Below, one piece after another: positions 1 to 11,587 of a DNA stretch of 64,000 nucleotides. Numbering within the stretch: the first letter of the stretch is position 1; each line of letters begins with the position of its first letter. The position numbers were made by a program, and so were the translations under genes. Origin of the DNA: Polytrichum commune (taxonomy: Eukaryota; Streptophyta; Polytrichopsida; Polytrichales; Polytrichaceae). Where the stretch lies: contig OX485808.1 of the NCBI GenBank assembly GCA_950295325.1, positions 18,312,527-18,376,526 on the forward strand, given 5' to 3'. The notes beneath the pieces were generated by a model. The model worked only from the letters and a program-made list of their open reading frames with translations. It searched no databases and was not told the origin of the DNA.

Positions 1-491
1 TGCTATAATTCCTTTCTACATGTTTCTTGTTTACCCACAAAGACCAACTATATTCTTAAGATATTAAAGAACATAGACGACTTTACACTTAAATTATAGC
101 ACAACGTAGCCCCGGATAGTAAATGACGCTAAACACCTTAATCGGTGTAGTAAAAAAAAAATGAAAATTGTCATGACTTAATTATGTAATGGTGGTTGTT
201 CACGCCATCTTGTAGGTCACGCCATTTACATTATTACGGATGTAAAGTAAAACATGGCAAGAAATAGTTGGATTGATTAGACAATCATCCATCGCCTATT
301 CAATGTATGCAAAGCTAGAAGAACATAGAGTAGACAAAATCTATCCGTTGACATAACATGGAGGGCCCAATAGGAAGAAAGACAAAGTAAAAGGATACAA
401 TAATTATTGTTTGCTTTGGCACTTGCACTTTCTTTGGGGTATTGGGAGAATTGAACTCCCGACCTCTTGCACCCAAAGCAAGAATCATACC

Positions 492-2751
492 GTGAAAACC
501 TCACCAAGGTAATTAAAGGGGAAACCAATTACAAGCCTCATAAAAAGAGGAGGAGGGGGAAAAACCCCGGAAAACTAAAAAGCCAAACAAAGCGGGCGGG
601 AAGACCAGCCAGGATGTTGAGAGAGGGGGGGGGGGGGGGCGAGGGCCGGGTAAGGGCCCCCGTGGCATTCCCAAAGGGGGATGCCTCGTGTTCATTCGAG
701 GGCATCGGTAGAGTCTTCCTGGTCCAGACTAGACGCCCAGCGATAGACACCCGCTAGAGCACCCGAGGTAGGGAGTTCATTATTCCTAAACATTTGAAGG
801 CAGTCGTCCTTAAAGAGGCGACGTTCGAAGGGGAGTCGTTCTAACAATTCCTGCCTTCGAGAGGTTTCGATTTCCGAAAGGAGATCATCGATCTCCTGCG
901 TGACTGAAGCATCCAGCGACGCGCAGTGAGGAGGAACGTGTCCGGGCCCGGGGCCAGAGAGCAGGACGCCCTGTAGCGATCGAAGGGAGTGCTGCGAGCG
1001 CGTTGTGGGTGAGTAAATGTGACCCTATCAACGTTGAACTGTCTGGCCGGGGGTAGGGGGGAGTTCAGCAGAGATTGGAGCCCCTGGCGGTTCAAGGTGA
1101 GAGCCCAGTCCGGGTTTTGATGGTAGCGTCGTCGTGTCGTTGTTGATCGCTTCAGTGTTGATGAGACAGGGCCGTACAGTTTGTTGCTGCTTGGCACGTG
1201 GGCCAAAGAGGCATCTAACCTTTGGCCTGCTTACATGTCTGCCTCTAAGTTGACGAATCGTCTCCAGGTTAGAAAGCCTTTTACCCTCGTGTCGTTCCTC
1301 GCCTTCCGAGCAAGTCTGTTGAGTCCTAGAGAGAGAGAAAAGGAGACGAGAGGGATGGTTAAGAGCGCGGAGACATCGCCACTTAGGCCTGCTCGTTTTT
1401 TTACCCCCATGTGAGTTAGGAGGGAGATTTTCTTTGTCCGAATACTGAGCGTTACCATCCTGTCGTCCGCGCGAGGTCGAGGGTAGACACGTCGTGTTTG
1501 CCCATTGCTCTCTGTGTTCGCGAAGCACCTGGCGATCGAGACTATTCGATGGTGGGACTTCGTGAATTTCTTGTCTGGGTTGCGGGGTCGGGAACTGTGG
1601 TCTTTCGAGGGCGTCACGCGGAGAGGTGGAGGGGGGTGTCCCCCCCTGCAGAGTGGGATCGGCTTCGGGAGTTGGCTGCTGCGTGGGGGTGTTATTTGCT
1701 GGTTGCCATTCGTTCGCAACCTCCTATAAGAAGTCGTCGACCAGCCTGTTGAAGTCAGGTCTGGCAATGAATTCGGCGTCAAGATCCGGGGAAGGGGAGA
1801 GTCTTCGAATGAGGATTGGGGTAGCATTCCAAGCGCCAAGATCTTCCGGGAGGAATGCAGCAGGAGGTGTGAGGTTCCATTTAATGTCACCGTTAGTGAA
1901 TCGTCCGAAAATGTGGGCTTGAGTCCACACCTGCTGGAAGCAGGAGATGAGCTCCTGTAGCTTCTCCTCGTTCCGTTTATGGCGAAAGAGCTCGCGGTAG
2001 GCCTCCATAGCGCAGTAAAGCGTGTTCCGCCAGGCATGCCAAAGTACAGCACCAAGGTGAAAGTGGTCATCCCGAAACGCGAGCTCAACCCGTCTGCACC
2101 AAATGGACCAGAGGAGTTGAGCCCACAACACATCCCAAGGCGTGTGCATGTTGACTGTAACCGCAGCTGCCGTGTCCCAGTGAAGATCTTCTTCCATGCT
2201 GGGACCATCCGGCTCAGACATCAGCCCTCGGCTGATGTTGTTCCAGGTGTGGTAGGATGCAGGGAGGCCCGCAGCTTGACGAACGGCGCGAAACAACTCC
2301 CAGGTACGTTTGATTTCCGAGCATTCGAGAAATGCATGTTGGAGGGTTTCGCGAGAATGAGAGGGACAGAGTTGGCATTGGTTAGACATTCCAATACGCT
2401 CCCGCCATGCGCCAACTGGAAGGCCCTCGGTCAAGATTAACCACTGCATCGCTGACACCTTGCGTGGTAAGTAAGGATGCCAAATGCGGTTGAAAATTTT
2501 TGCTCTAGATTTGCTGTTAAAACCTGCTGCCTCCATTTCTGCATCGACTGGCATTTGATGGTTGTTCTGTTTGAGAGCCATTCTGTAGCCTCTTTTTGTA
2601 GAATAGTTGAGGAGATTAGTTTCTGGCAGGATCCCAATCCTCCGCCACTGCCAGTCTTTTGGATCCTAGTCGAGCTGTTTAATCCACTCATTTCCCCACA
2701 GCCAGAGGGAGTGTGTTTCGGTGGTGATGCGGGGATTGAATTCAAGAACTG
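492..2751 (-). mobile_element. 5'-truncated LINE (L1-like) insertion with 16-bp target-site duplication
   Basis: The insert is bounded by the identical 16-mer AAGCAAGAATCATACC at 476-491 and 2752-2767, the hallmark of target-primed reverse transcription. Only the C-terminal part of the LINE ORF2 remains, on the minus strand (about 2750-1724), followed by a long 3' region with a G-run near 627-640. No poly(A) tail is visible at the 3' end next to 492. The short length implies 5' truncation on insertion. Confidence 0.85.
1724..2740 (-). pseudogene. LINE ORF2 C-terminus (zf-RVT region), frameshifted
   Basis: The minus-strand frame 2581-1724 encodes a zf-RVT-like segment: IWHPYLPRKVSAMQWLIL, then CQLC followed by HAFLEC, a zinc-binding CxxC...H...C pattern typical of the region after reverse transcriptase in plant L1 elements, then a Trp-rich tail with IWCRR. 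The upstream part (WIKQL...DWQW...GILP-like) is in another frame near 2740-2600, so at least one frameshift is present. No RT or endonuclease domain is left in this insert. Confidence 0.75.
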
Positions 2752-3512
2752 AAGCAAGAATCATACCACTAGACCAAATACCCAATTTTCTTGTAAGGTA
2801 TTGTCATATGAAATGTATAAGAACCATTTGGTGAATACACTCTTAACTCCGTAATATCATGCTTGTAGCAACCAAAGTGCACGTGATATTAAGGAGGTTT
2901 TAAAATGCTAACATGGATACATGATAAAAGAGAATAAGTGTAGAATGTGACATTATGGAATAACACAAAATCAACATTGCATGGATGATAATAATTACAA
3001 TCATGATAACGTGATGCGTGCAAGCTTGTGGTTTGAATTCATTGGTGGTTTATTTCAATATTAAAATCCATAACATATTGGGGGGGGGGGGGAAACGTGA
3101 CAACAAGGAGTGAGAACAAGGAGTGACCCTAGGGTTTCAGGATATAGGAGAAGGAGTGATGTTAAGGAGGTTGATGTTTTAGTCTCGTGTGTGTAGTGGC
3201 CCTAAGTACAGAAGAAGAAGAAGAACTCCGGTCTTTTTAGAGGCCGGAGTGAATGGAGTGTCTGTTCGTAGAACATCCTTGGCCACGCCCTAGGGCAATG
3301 GCGTTAGATGTAAGAATACTTCACCCTTTGCAAGGAGTAGACACTATATTAGTAACTAATAACCGGTTAACCGGTAACCGGTAGCATGTAAGCGTTGTTA
3401 GTGGGGTTTATCCAGTATAGTGGTATTATTTTACCGGGTAAAAGTGTATCTGGTTATAAGTGTGTTTATTTAGTTATGCTAGGTCATAAAGGTCTATGAC
3501 AAATTGTCAGTT

Positions 3513-4217
3513 CTAAAGTCTTCGTTTATGAACTAGTATTGAGTGTGCATATTGTGTGGCGATTATGTTAATTTGTTGGAATGTGTTTTTTATTTTTATG
3601 AGAGGGAGTTTGAATTTTGTTTCTAGGTTTTTCATTGATGGAATGTGTGTAGTGGCTCTTGCGCCTGCGAGTAGTATCATGAGTGGGGCTACATTCCATC
3701 CCCTTGTTATGATGTTATTGATGAGCGGTTGGTATTTTGTGATTTTCCTATCGAGGGTTTCTGCAGCAAATTTGTCATTACAATATGTAAATTCTATGAA
3801 TTGTATGGTGATTCCTGTTGTAAGGACTTCTGGTGGAGGGTGGTTATATGGATGTGCTATGACGCACAATATGTCCGGTTTAAACATGGCATTGCAATGG
3901 CATCTCTGGGTATCACATGTGCATGGCAATAGCCATGTTGGCACGGTATTTTCTTGGGGTCGTTCATTGTATGTTCCCGCATTCATAAGTGTATAGTATG
4001 TAGATATTTTATTTGACATAATTAGTTTACGTACTTCCCATACAACTTTGTTATGTTGTTTTATTATAAGTGCATGAATGTGTTGTTGTTTGCATTTAAG
4101 TAGTACATGTAGCCATGTATTTGCGTTTGATGAGTTGCAGATGGGACACGTTTTTGATGGGTAAGCTTCTCTACCAAAGAAGAGTTGCATCCGGGCGTGG
4201 CCCATATACTGTCCCAT
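3513..4217 (-). pseudogene. LINE ORF2 C-terminal domain with zinc finger
   Basis: An open frame of 234 codons beginning MGQYMGHARMQLFFG and carrying CPICNSSNANTWLHVLLKC, a CxxC...H...C zinc finger, then QFIEFTYCND and a GARATTHIPS segment. I recognise this as the tail found after RT in some plant LINE ORF2 proteins. It is the best preserved part of this element, but it is separated from the RT fragment by stops and frameshifts. Confidence 0.65.
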
Positions 4218-4468
4218 TTGGAATTTGATTAGGCATGTTTTTTGTTTATCCGTAATACTTGGATTTTTCCAGAAATTGTTTGATAATGTCTTGTCAATAT
4301 CTTTGTTTTCTGGTGATTTGTGTGCGGGATTGTAGCATTGTGGTCATGGATTCAAGGATATTTTTGTTTGGGTGGCTATTATGTATTGTGGGGTGTTTGA
4401 TTTGAGTGTTTAGTAAATATAGGATATTAAGGCAAGATAAGAAAGAGATATGGGCTCAGTGTATCTCC

Positions 4469-4798
4469 CTAGATGGTTCCTCTTTGTATGGGGATTGGTT
4501 GTGCATTACCAAAGTATTCACCTACTAGTGTGGTGGTGGATTGTGAATAATTATTACCTACTAGAGTTACGGCATCTTGCGGGTATCCAAGGTTTTTCAT
4601 GATGGCAAGGGCTCTGGCATAGTCAATTGAACCAAAGGCATTTTTGAAGTTTATATATAATATGTAAATATCATGGCTTGTGAGTATAGTGTCTTCTAAT
4701 GCCGAGATGAGGGTTTGTAGTTGTCGTGATGTGCACCTCTCAACTCTAAAACCTTTTTGACTGTCATGTAGGATTTGGTGTCCTTCCCCATATGCCAA
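4469..4798 (-). pseudogene. LINE reverse transcriptase fragment
   Basis: Contains QKGFRVERCTSRQLQTLI and ILYINFKNAFGSIDY, matching RT motifs around fingers and palm motif A (usually xDFKxAFDSx). The first catalytic Asp of motif A reads Asn here, and the frame ends before a YxDD box, so the domain is inactive. Homology is to the non-LTR reverse transcriptase family. Confidence 0.75.
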
Positions 4799-5977
4799 GA
4801 GGATACTCGTAAGTGTATTAGTAAATAATTTGTATATTGTGTTGGCAAATGCTATTGGTATGTGATTGGTCAGGTGATATGGGTTACTTTTTTTGTACAG
4901 AATATGGTGAGGCTTATTTTCTAGGATTTAGGGATTTGTTTTTGTTTATAGCAATGGGTAAAGAACAGTAAGAGGAGTGTGTGGAATCTTGGTGGCATAT
5001 TTTTTAGTATGGCATTGGGAATTTTATATGGTCCGGGGGTTTTTCCGTTGGCCAGTTGTTGGAGGCATATGTCATATGTTTCTTGGTCTAGGTATGTGTG
5101 GAGGGGGGTTAGTGGTTCACCTCTTTTTTCTAGGGTATAGCCATCTATGTCATGCCATGGGTATTGTCTGACTCCACATGTGCAATGTTGTAAGCGATCA
5201 GGTTGGTAGTGGCATATTGGAACAGTTGGCCTATTGCTAATTGATTGTTGAGTGAAGGGATGTTGTTGTTTTCAAAGACTTTTCTATTTATATTCTTATC
5301 ATAAAGTTGTTGGTATTTTGATATAGTTTTTTAGATTTGTTTTAGTTGTGATTTTTCGGGCTTTGTTTATAGTTTTTTTTTTTTTTTTTTTTTTTTGCTA
5401 AGTCCTCTATCCATGTGTCATACGGGAGAGATGGGTTAGGGGGCGCAGGTATAATACTGTGGTTATGGTTGCAGATTTCTTGAATGATAATGGGGTGGTT
5501 TCTCCAGTTTTGGTTATTTTTTATGATGTATATTGTTTTTTCGGATAAGATGATAGGTTGAGAGGTGATTTTTCTATTTCTTTTGGGGTTTCTTAGGTAA
5601 GTAGCCTCTTTGTTTGGCAATATTGTTTGGTAAAGTCAAAATTGGTGGGACACTACATGTTTCTAGGACGAAGGTGGAGATGTTGGAGATAAGGGCGTCT
5701 AATGTGGTACATGTGTTTTGCCATTGGTCCTCTGTTAAGTGATCATTATGCTCAAGGAGTTGTGTAAGTTTGTTTATTCGGCTTGAATTAGTTTCAAAGA
5801 ATTGCGTATGGAAGTTTTCGAGGTTCTCCTTAGGTATGGGGTTTAGTATTCTAGGGGGTGACATGGGTATGTGTAATGTTGTTTTGGCCATTAGTGCGTT
5901 GGGTGATATATGTAATTGTATAGGTAGGTGCAGTGGTCAGAGTTGAAATGGATGTTTTGGTTTGTGGTGGAAGTGTA

Positions 5978-6325
5978 TTAATTGTTGTTGAGGGTTTTTA
6001 TGAAGAAACTGTCTATTAGGATATTGTGTGTATAGTTGTGTCCTCCTTGTCTTGAAAATGTTGTGTTAGTTGACATATATGTTAGTTCTAGGTTATCCGT
6101 GAATGTTCTCCATTGGTAATCTTCAGATTGTGGTGGTCTGGTTTGTTGGTCATTTTGTCTTCCAATTAAGGCTACATCACGGTTGAAGTCTCCGCATAGT
6201 ATATACGTATGGCCATGGTGGGCATTTATTTGGTTGGTTATGGTGTTTTGGATATTGGGGATGAGGGATATTTGGTTGGTTATGGTGTTTTGAAAATGAC
6301 ATGGATTTTCAAAAGTGATACCCAT
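5978..6325 (-). pseudogene. LINE apurinic endonuclease-like fragment
   Basis: The frame contains TYILCGDFNRDVALIG, the GDFN core of exonuclease-endonuclease-phosphatase domains, followed by a segment resembling the HNILIDSFF (normally IDYIF/H) C-terminal strand. In plant LINEs this domain nicks the target. The start and the catalytic His region are missing or degenerate, so this is a remnant. It lies upstream, in minus-strand order, of the RT fragment. Confidence 0.65.
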
Positions 6326-6697
6326 GGATTTATTACTCAGTCAATAGTTTGATTATGTCAATCATTGATTCTATAATGGTTAACAAATGTTGACCATGTA
6401 ATCCAACCTCTTAAAACAAATATCTTTTTGGTGTCCGTTCTTAAACCCACACCTAATCATGCACCACTCAAATAAAGGTGTCCGTTGAAGATGAGTGATT
6501 AAATCAACCCCATTGAGCTTGAATGGTTGATTTCCCCTCCCTTGTTTAGCCCACTTCTTCCCCACTTCTCCTTGGAATATTGAACGCATGATTTGTTACG
6601 AGATATTTAGCAAATTATACAAATTGAGGTTGCAACCCTTTCTCGCGTAATTTGTGGAGTTTGTATGAATATCTTTGGGCAACTTCATACCTATGAT

Positions 6698-6910
6698 TGG
6701 GGAGAACCGGCAGTTAGTTACAGATGAACCGGTTGAGTTTGAGAAATAACCGGTTGAAGTTCAAGACTGCAGGAAAATTACTGATCATTTTAGAGGAATT
6801 TATAGAATATACCCCAATTTAATAAAGGAAAACCGAAGGATGTCAACATGTAACCGGTAGGACTTGCAAACACTAGGATCTCAACCGATTATGCCCAAAA
6901 ATCTCCCCGA
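6698..6910 (+). repeat. About 210-bp repeat shared with 62838-63055
   Basis: The stretch starting GGGGAGAACCGG and ending CAAAAATCTCCCC is closely similar to 62838-63055, in the same orientation, with several ACCGGTT boxes conserved. It lies directly left of R1 copy B, so R1 may be part of a longer element whose left portion this is. No coding content. Confidence 0.7.
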
Positions 6911-7087
6911 TCGCTGCTTCATACTACATTTCCAACAAGTGAGGGTATTGGGTTTAAGCCCCTCATCTAGTTGAAAAACAAAGGCATTATAATGGGAAAA
7001 AAGTCTTCCACATATTCCATAGTAACACCCTTTGTCAATTACACCGGTTGTGGTATTTAGTGTCACTTGGTATTTGAAATTACACAA

Positions 7088-8020
7088 TGCTATAATTCCT
7101 TTCTACATGTTTTTTGTTTACCCACAAAGACCAACTATATTCTTAAGATATTAAAGAACATAGACGACTTTACACTTAAATTATAGCACAACGTAGCCCC
7201 GGATAGTAAATGACGCTAAACACCTTAATCGGTGTAGTAAAAAAAAATGAAAATTGTCATGACTTAATTATGTAATGGTGGTTGTTCATGCCATCTTGTA
7301 GGTCACGCCATTTACATTATTACGGATGTAAAGTAAAACATGGCAAGAAATAGTTGGATTGATTAGATAATCATCCATCGCCTATTCAATGTATGCAAAG
7401 CTAGAGGAACATAGAGTAGACAAAATCTATCCGTTGACATAACATGGAGGGCCCAATAGGAAGAAAGACAAAGAAAAAGGAAAGACAATAATTATTGTTT
7501 GCTTTAGCACATGCACTTTGTTGGGGTATTGGGAGAATTGAACTCCCGACCTCTTGCACCCTAAGCAAGAATCATACCACTAGACCAAATACCCAATTTT
7601 CTTGTAAGGCATGGTCATATGAAATGTATAAGAACCATTTGGTGAATACACTCTTAACTCCATAATATCATGCTTGTGGCAACCAAAGTGCACGTGATAT
7701 TAAGGAGTTTTTTAAATGTTAACATGGATACTTGATAAAAGAGAATTAATGTAGCATGTGACATTATGAAATAACACAAAATCAACATTGCATTGATGAT
7801 AATAATTACAATCATGATAACGTGATGCGTGCAAGCTTGTGGTTTGAATTCATTGGTGGTTTATTTCAATATCAAAATCCATAATATATTTGGGGGGGGG
7901 GGGGGACGTGATAATAAGGAGTGAGAACAAGGAGTGACCCTAGAGTTTCAGGATATAGGAGAAGGAGTGATGTTAAGGAGGTTGATGTTTCAGTGTCGTG
8001 TGTGAAGTGGCCCTAAGTAC
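7088..8020. repeat. Repeat unit R1, copy B (uninterrupted)
   Basis: Full counterpart of 1-491 plus 2768-3219. It contains an intact tRNA-Pro gene (minus) and a G-homopolymer near 7892-7905. The right end reads GTGTGAAGTGGCCC (to 8013) followed by TAA, the same terminal sequence seen at the right ends of the TIR elements at 11537-13940 and 17718-18216. No matching left terminal repeat was found, so whether R1 is a TIR transposon, a segmental duplication or both stays open. Confidence 0.8.
7524..7594 (-). tRNA. tRNA-Pro (anticodon AGG)
   Basis: The minus strand folds as a standard plant tRNA-Pro: acceptor GGGTATT/AATACCC fully paired, D arm GTCTAGTGGTATGAT (box A), anticodon stem CTTGC/GCAAG with loop TTAGGGT giving AGG, and T arm GGGAGTTCAATTCTCCC (box B). 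Length is 71 nt, normal for the family. No run of four or more T follows closely, so Pol III termination is weak, and the gene lies inside a duplicated repeat. It may be a functional tRNA or one decaying within mobile DNA. Confidence 0.8.
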
Positions 8021-8880
8021 ACTATTATGTGCAATGAGGTTGTATTTGCAAATATGTTGCCTCTTTACCCCTGCAAATTACCTTGGGTCAAAATCATATC
8101 ACAAAGACTTATAATTTGTTGGGTTCATCTGTTTGCAACCACAAAATGAAAATAATCATAGTAATTTGTTACCCTTGTAATAAGTATACAAAATTGTCTA
8201 GAAAGTTGATACATTAATGTGGGCTTACTTGATTGCATATATCGTTGTGGTTGTTTCGATCCAAAACAAAGTTAGATGTTGAAGCATCCTCTTTTAAGAG
8301 GCCTTTCTTGTGTTTTTGTGTTCTATTTTTTGTTTTGTTTTGTTTTTTGTTTTGTTTTGGGTCAAAGTGCACCCACTTGAACAACTATGTATTCCTATTC
8401 AACATATATGGATGGCTTATAACTGAGGGCTAGTTCACACAAGGTCCCAAGTCCCAAGTCCCATCCATGTGATCAAGTCCCAACTTGGAGGCAAAATCCC
8501 AACTTTTGAGCTTCAAAAGGCTATTAAAATGTAATTTACATGAGAGTTGGGACTTGCCCATGTGAGGTGTAGAGTACCATGTACAATTCCAAGTCCCAAT
8601 TCCAATGCAAAGTACCACGGGATTACTAGAGTATTTCTATCATCATAATTTAAGCATGTGTTAACCCTATTTTCAAGATTTATAGTCATGAATAAAAGAA
8701 GATAACACGTTGTTGTTGTCCTTGCTCTCTTTATGGTTATGAGATATGTGATTGCCATCTTATTGGCATTTCAACAAATTCTTATGTATGAATAAAATGT
8801 TAAAATGATATTGATGGCCATTTTCATTATTGAAGGAGGTGGAATGAATACTTGGAGGTTTTTATGAAATATATGTGAGG
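8021..8880. other. Non-coding stretch, left part of a PIF/Harbinger-related region
   Basis: No gene seen. At 8427-8470 there is GGGCTAGTTCACACAAGG followed by repeats of GTCCCAA, which looks like a terminal region of a TIR element, but no partner end was identified. A T/G-rich low-complexity tract lies at 8318-8360. Confidence 0.5.
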
Positions 8881-8889
8881 GTAGGTGGA

Positions 8890-9960
8890 TATGTAGAGGA
8901 TAGTTTTTTAGTTCATTTTAAGAGAATATGTTTTAAAGGCGTATCGAGTAGATCTTCCCACACTAATTTTAGGGCATGTTTTGGAAAGAATTTAAATGAA
9001 TATGAGAGAGTGTATTTGCATAGATAATAGGGTTGCTTTGATATTAGAACAATTATGAAGTGATAAAGGTTTGGTAATATGTGTTGATTTATATGGGATA
9101 GCACATAATATTGTTTCAATAATTAGAGACAATTTTTGTAAAGCTATTCAAAATCATGTAAGGCCTTTGGTTTTTGAGAAACCAACATTACCTCATATAT
9201 AAAAAATGGTTTTGATTTTGAAGATCTTTAAGACATTCTATATGTGCTAGGAGCAATTGATGTGAGTAAGATTCATTATTATACATTTTTGCAATCCGAC
9301 TTCGTATTATTGTAAGAAGAGATTTTATTCTATATTGTTTTAAGGGGTTGAAGATGCATGATATAAGTTTTGAGATTACGATTATGGGTGGATTGGTTAT
9401 ATACATGATAGTATTTCATTGCAAAAACCAAAAAATGGAAAGGAGATCATAAGAAAAATATTTCTATCTTATAAGTTCATTGGAGATGCAACTTATCTTA
9501 TGCAACTCTGGTTTTACTCGCCTCAAAGGTGAGAAAGAATGATTGTTATCTGAGAGCGCACATCAAAATTTCATTGAATCAAGCACACGTATAGTAGTTG
9601 AACGAACATTTGGCATTTTAAAAAGGTGGTAGAGAACATTGTTGAAAAATATAGATACACCTTTATAAAATGTTAAATTTTTGTTTGCTACATGCATCTC
9701 TTTTCATAATTTGTGCATTATTTATGAAGATGATTTTTATATGACATGGAAGAGAGAAATATAAATAGAACTACAAATTGAAGAAAATTTTGTACTAAGA
9801 TATTCCTAAAATACAAATACACCTCATTTTGTAAAATCGACAATTGAGGAGATGCAAGCACTACAAAAAAAAGTTGTGCAAAATAAATGTGTTGAAGAGG
9901 AAGATGAAGGGCTTGGGTGGAGAATGGAAATCAACATAAAAAAGAAGAAACCAAAAAGCA
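8890..9960 (+). pseudogene. PIF/Harbinger transposase (DDE_Tnp_4) remnant
   Basis: Fragments in several plus-strand frames keep the family's order: HNIVSIIRDNFCKAIQNHV (about 9105-9160), then KKRFYSILF and GVEDAY, WIGYIHDS (about 9315-9410; the family usually has GxVDAxGxF and GPGSxHDS), GDATYLMQLW (about 9485; family GDxAYPLxPWL), and TRIVVERTFGILKRW (about 9588-9630; family NxVERAFGxLKxRW). Stops and frameshifts throughout show it is dead. The same superfamily makes 3-bp TTA/TAA target duplications, as seen for several elements nearby, so this is a candidate source of the enzyme that moved them. Confidence 0.75.
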
Positions 9961-11536
9961 AAAAAAATCAAAATCAAAAATCAAATGTTGCATGAAACAA
10001 CTTGAGCATATAAAATTTTAGCCAAAAAAGAAATAGAAAGCAAAATTGGCTAGAGGTTCAATAATATAGTTAAGGATATCTTCAAATCTTGACTAGTGAA
10101 GGAAACTACAACTTATTTATGAGTTTGACCATATGATAACCTACATTTTCCAACAATAAATTTGTTTATTATTATTATTTATCTTAACCATATCATTCTT
10201 CACCATCCTCTTAAAATCTACTTGTTGTTTTAATGAAATATTTCTTTTAACATTCTGAGCCTAAAATAAGATTTGATTGTTATGTGGTGGTCATTTCTTG
10301 ATAACAATTGTCTTGACTTTGACTGATGGTAAGTTGCATAATTTCTCGATGCAATTACATGCTTCATGACTTGACATGCTTGATGCCACCATTGGTCCAT
10401 AGATTCATAAAATTTGCATTTATGCCTATCATTCTCTGAGATCCATTGGCTAATTTGTCCTCTTTGTGTTGATTGAGAAGTACATAAAACTTCTTGTTAC
10501 AAGCTATACTAGACCTTGAATCCATGACCAATGCAACCATTCTTGTATGAAGATACAATCACACATCAATTCATTCAATCACATAAATGGAAATGTCAAC
10601 ACACAATAGTAGAATTGGCATAAATCTTAAGGTGGATCAATAAATTAAAATATGGTCCAATGGTAGAGATCCATATTGTAATGGAAGAGATTAGAGTGTC
10701 AATCCCAACCTTCTTAAAGAGATTTGTCCTCCTAATAAGGACGCAAGGCAAGAGGCTAAGGCAAAGGCCCAATTAATCCCAATTGGAATTTGATATTTAT
10801 TGTGTGTGTGTGTGTGTGTGTGTGTATTGCCATTCTTTACAAATTTGGACTCCATCTCTCTATGCAGAGCTTTCAATGTGTCCACATCACTATTCGTCTA
10901 TTGAGGGTTTGATCCTAACACTTCATCTTCATCTTCACCTTCTTATTTGGTCGTCATTATTGTAAGCTTCCTTGAAGTTATTGTTTTTTTGGGAGTTGCC
11001 ATTTTAGGACTTTTTGGTGTTGTTTTTTTCTTTTTTCTTATGTCAAGTGTTTTTGTATTGGGTGCGCTCAAAATTGTGTTTTCTCTTCTTCACCTACCTC
11101 TATCACACCATTTTTCACCCTGCAATTTTCTTTCTTGCTTTCAATAGTTATGCCACAAATCTCAAGAAAACTATAATGAAAGACAAGGGAAAACAAAAAA
11201 AAACAAGAGAGGATGAGGAAGAAGTACACAATCTACCTTCTCCACTATCTAGGGCTAACAATGGTGTTTTTTCCATCTAATGGCCCGCATCTTGTTAGAT
11301 CTTTATTATTTTATGCAAAAAAATCAGGACTTGTGTTGTGAGTTGGGTCTAGCTTGTTGCTCGACCCAACTTTTAGCACAAAACCTAAGCCTCACCTTCA
11401 AAAAGTGTTCCCATGTAGGCATTCATGTCATACTCGGGATGTAAGAGTTGGGACCATGTGTGAAGTGATGAGTCCCAACTTTCATACTCTCAACGGCTGA
11501 GATTGCCCGGACTGACCTCAAGTGAGGTGGGGGTTA
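9961..11536. other. AT-rich non-coding DNA with a (GT)n microsatellite
   Basis: No gene recognised. A (TG)n microsatellite lies at about 10801-10828. Around 11320-11500 there is a GTTGGGAC/GTCCCAAC-containing stretch related in wording to 8440-8600, possibly the far end of the element that held the PIF transposase. Open frames here lack recognisable motifs. Confidence 0.45.
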
Positions 11537-11587
11537 GGGCCACTTCACACATGAGACTGAGAGCCCGTAACCATTACACTTCCAACA

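Larger units (their letters stand above)
437..2783 (-). pseudogene. tRNA-Pro (UGG), split by a LINE insertion
   Basis: On the minus strand the 5' part (2768-2783 plus the duplicated 2752-2767) and the 3' part (437-491) together make a complete tRNA-Pro cloverleaf: acceptor stem GGGTATT/AATACCC, anticodon stem CTTGC/GCAAG, loop TTTGGGT (anticodon TGG) and a T arm with GTTCAATTC. The break falls at the D-arm/anticodon-arm region and the gap of about 2.26 kb is a LINE. The gene cannot be transcribed as a normal tRNA. Copy B at 7524-7594 is intact and shows the uninterrupted form. Confidence 0.85.
1..3219. repeat. Repeat unit R1, copy A (split by a LINE; left end outside window)
   Basis: Positions 1-491 and 2752-3219 match 7088-8020 almost base for base; the sequence between is an inserted LINE. 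The unit contains a tRNA-Pro gene on the minus strand and a G-homopolymer near 3080. Its right end (to about 3202) reads GTAGTGGCCC followed by TAA, resembling the right terminal repeat of the TIR elements at 11537-13940 and 17718-18216. The left end is not visible because the window begins inside the copy. Length, ends and class are uncertain. Confidence 0.85.
3220..6330 (-). mobile_element. Second decayed LINE (endonuclease, RT and C-terminal zinc-knuckle remnants)
   Basis: Read on the minus strand the remnants come in LINE order: endonuclease-like 6325-5978, linker 5891-5342, reverse transcriptase 4798-4469, C-terminal domain 4217-3513. It belongs to a different LINE family from the insert at 492-2751. 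Long T tracts (around 5374-5396) and frame changes show decay. Ends and target duplication were not found. The AT-rich 3' region at 3220-3512 has no recognisable gene. Confidence 0.75.

Noticed and set aside
467-757. Open frames on both strands across the G-rich tract
   Set aside because: They are created by the G homopolymer and GC-rich LINE 3' region; no family motif and overlapping frames on both strands.
1-8020. R1 copies as the two LTRs of an LTR retrotransposon (they start TG and end CA)
   Set aside because: The space between is a decayed LINE with no gag-pol, primer site or polypurine tract; R1 holds a tRNA gene; the window begins inside copy A, so the TG start there is arbitrary; sequence left of copy B (6698-6910) is itself a repeat found at 62.8 kb.
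10783-11280. Open frames around the (GT)n microsatellite and the Lys/Glu-rich frame after it
   Set aside because: Low-complexity composition; a resemblance to a basic PIF accessory protein N-terminus was too weak to support.
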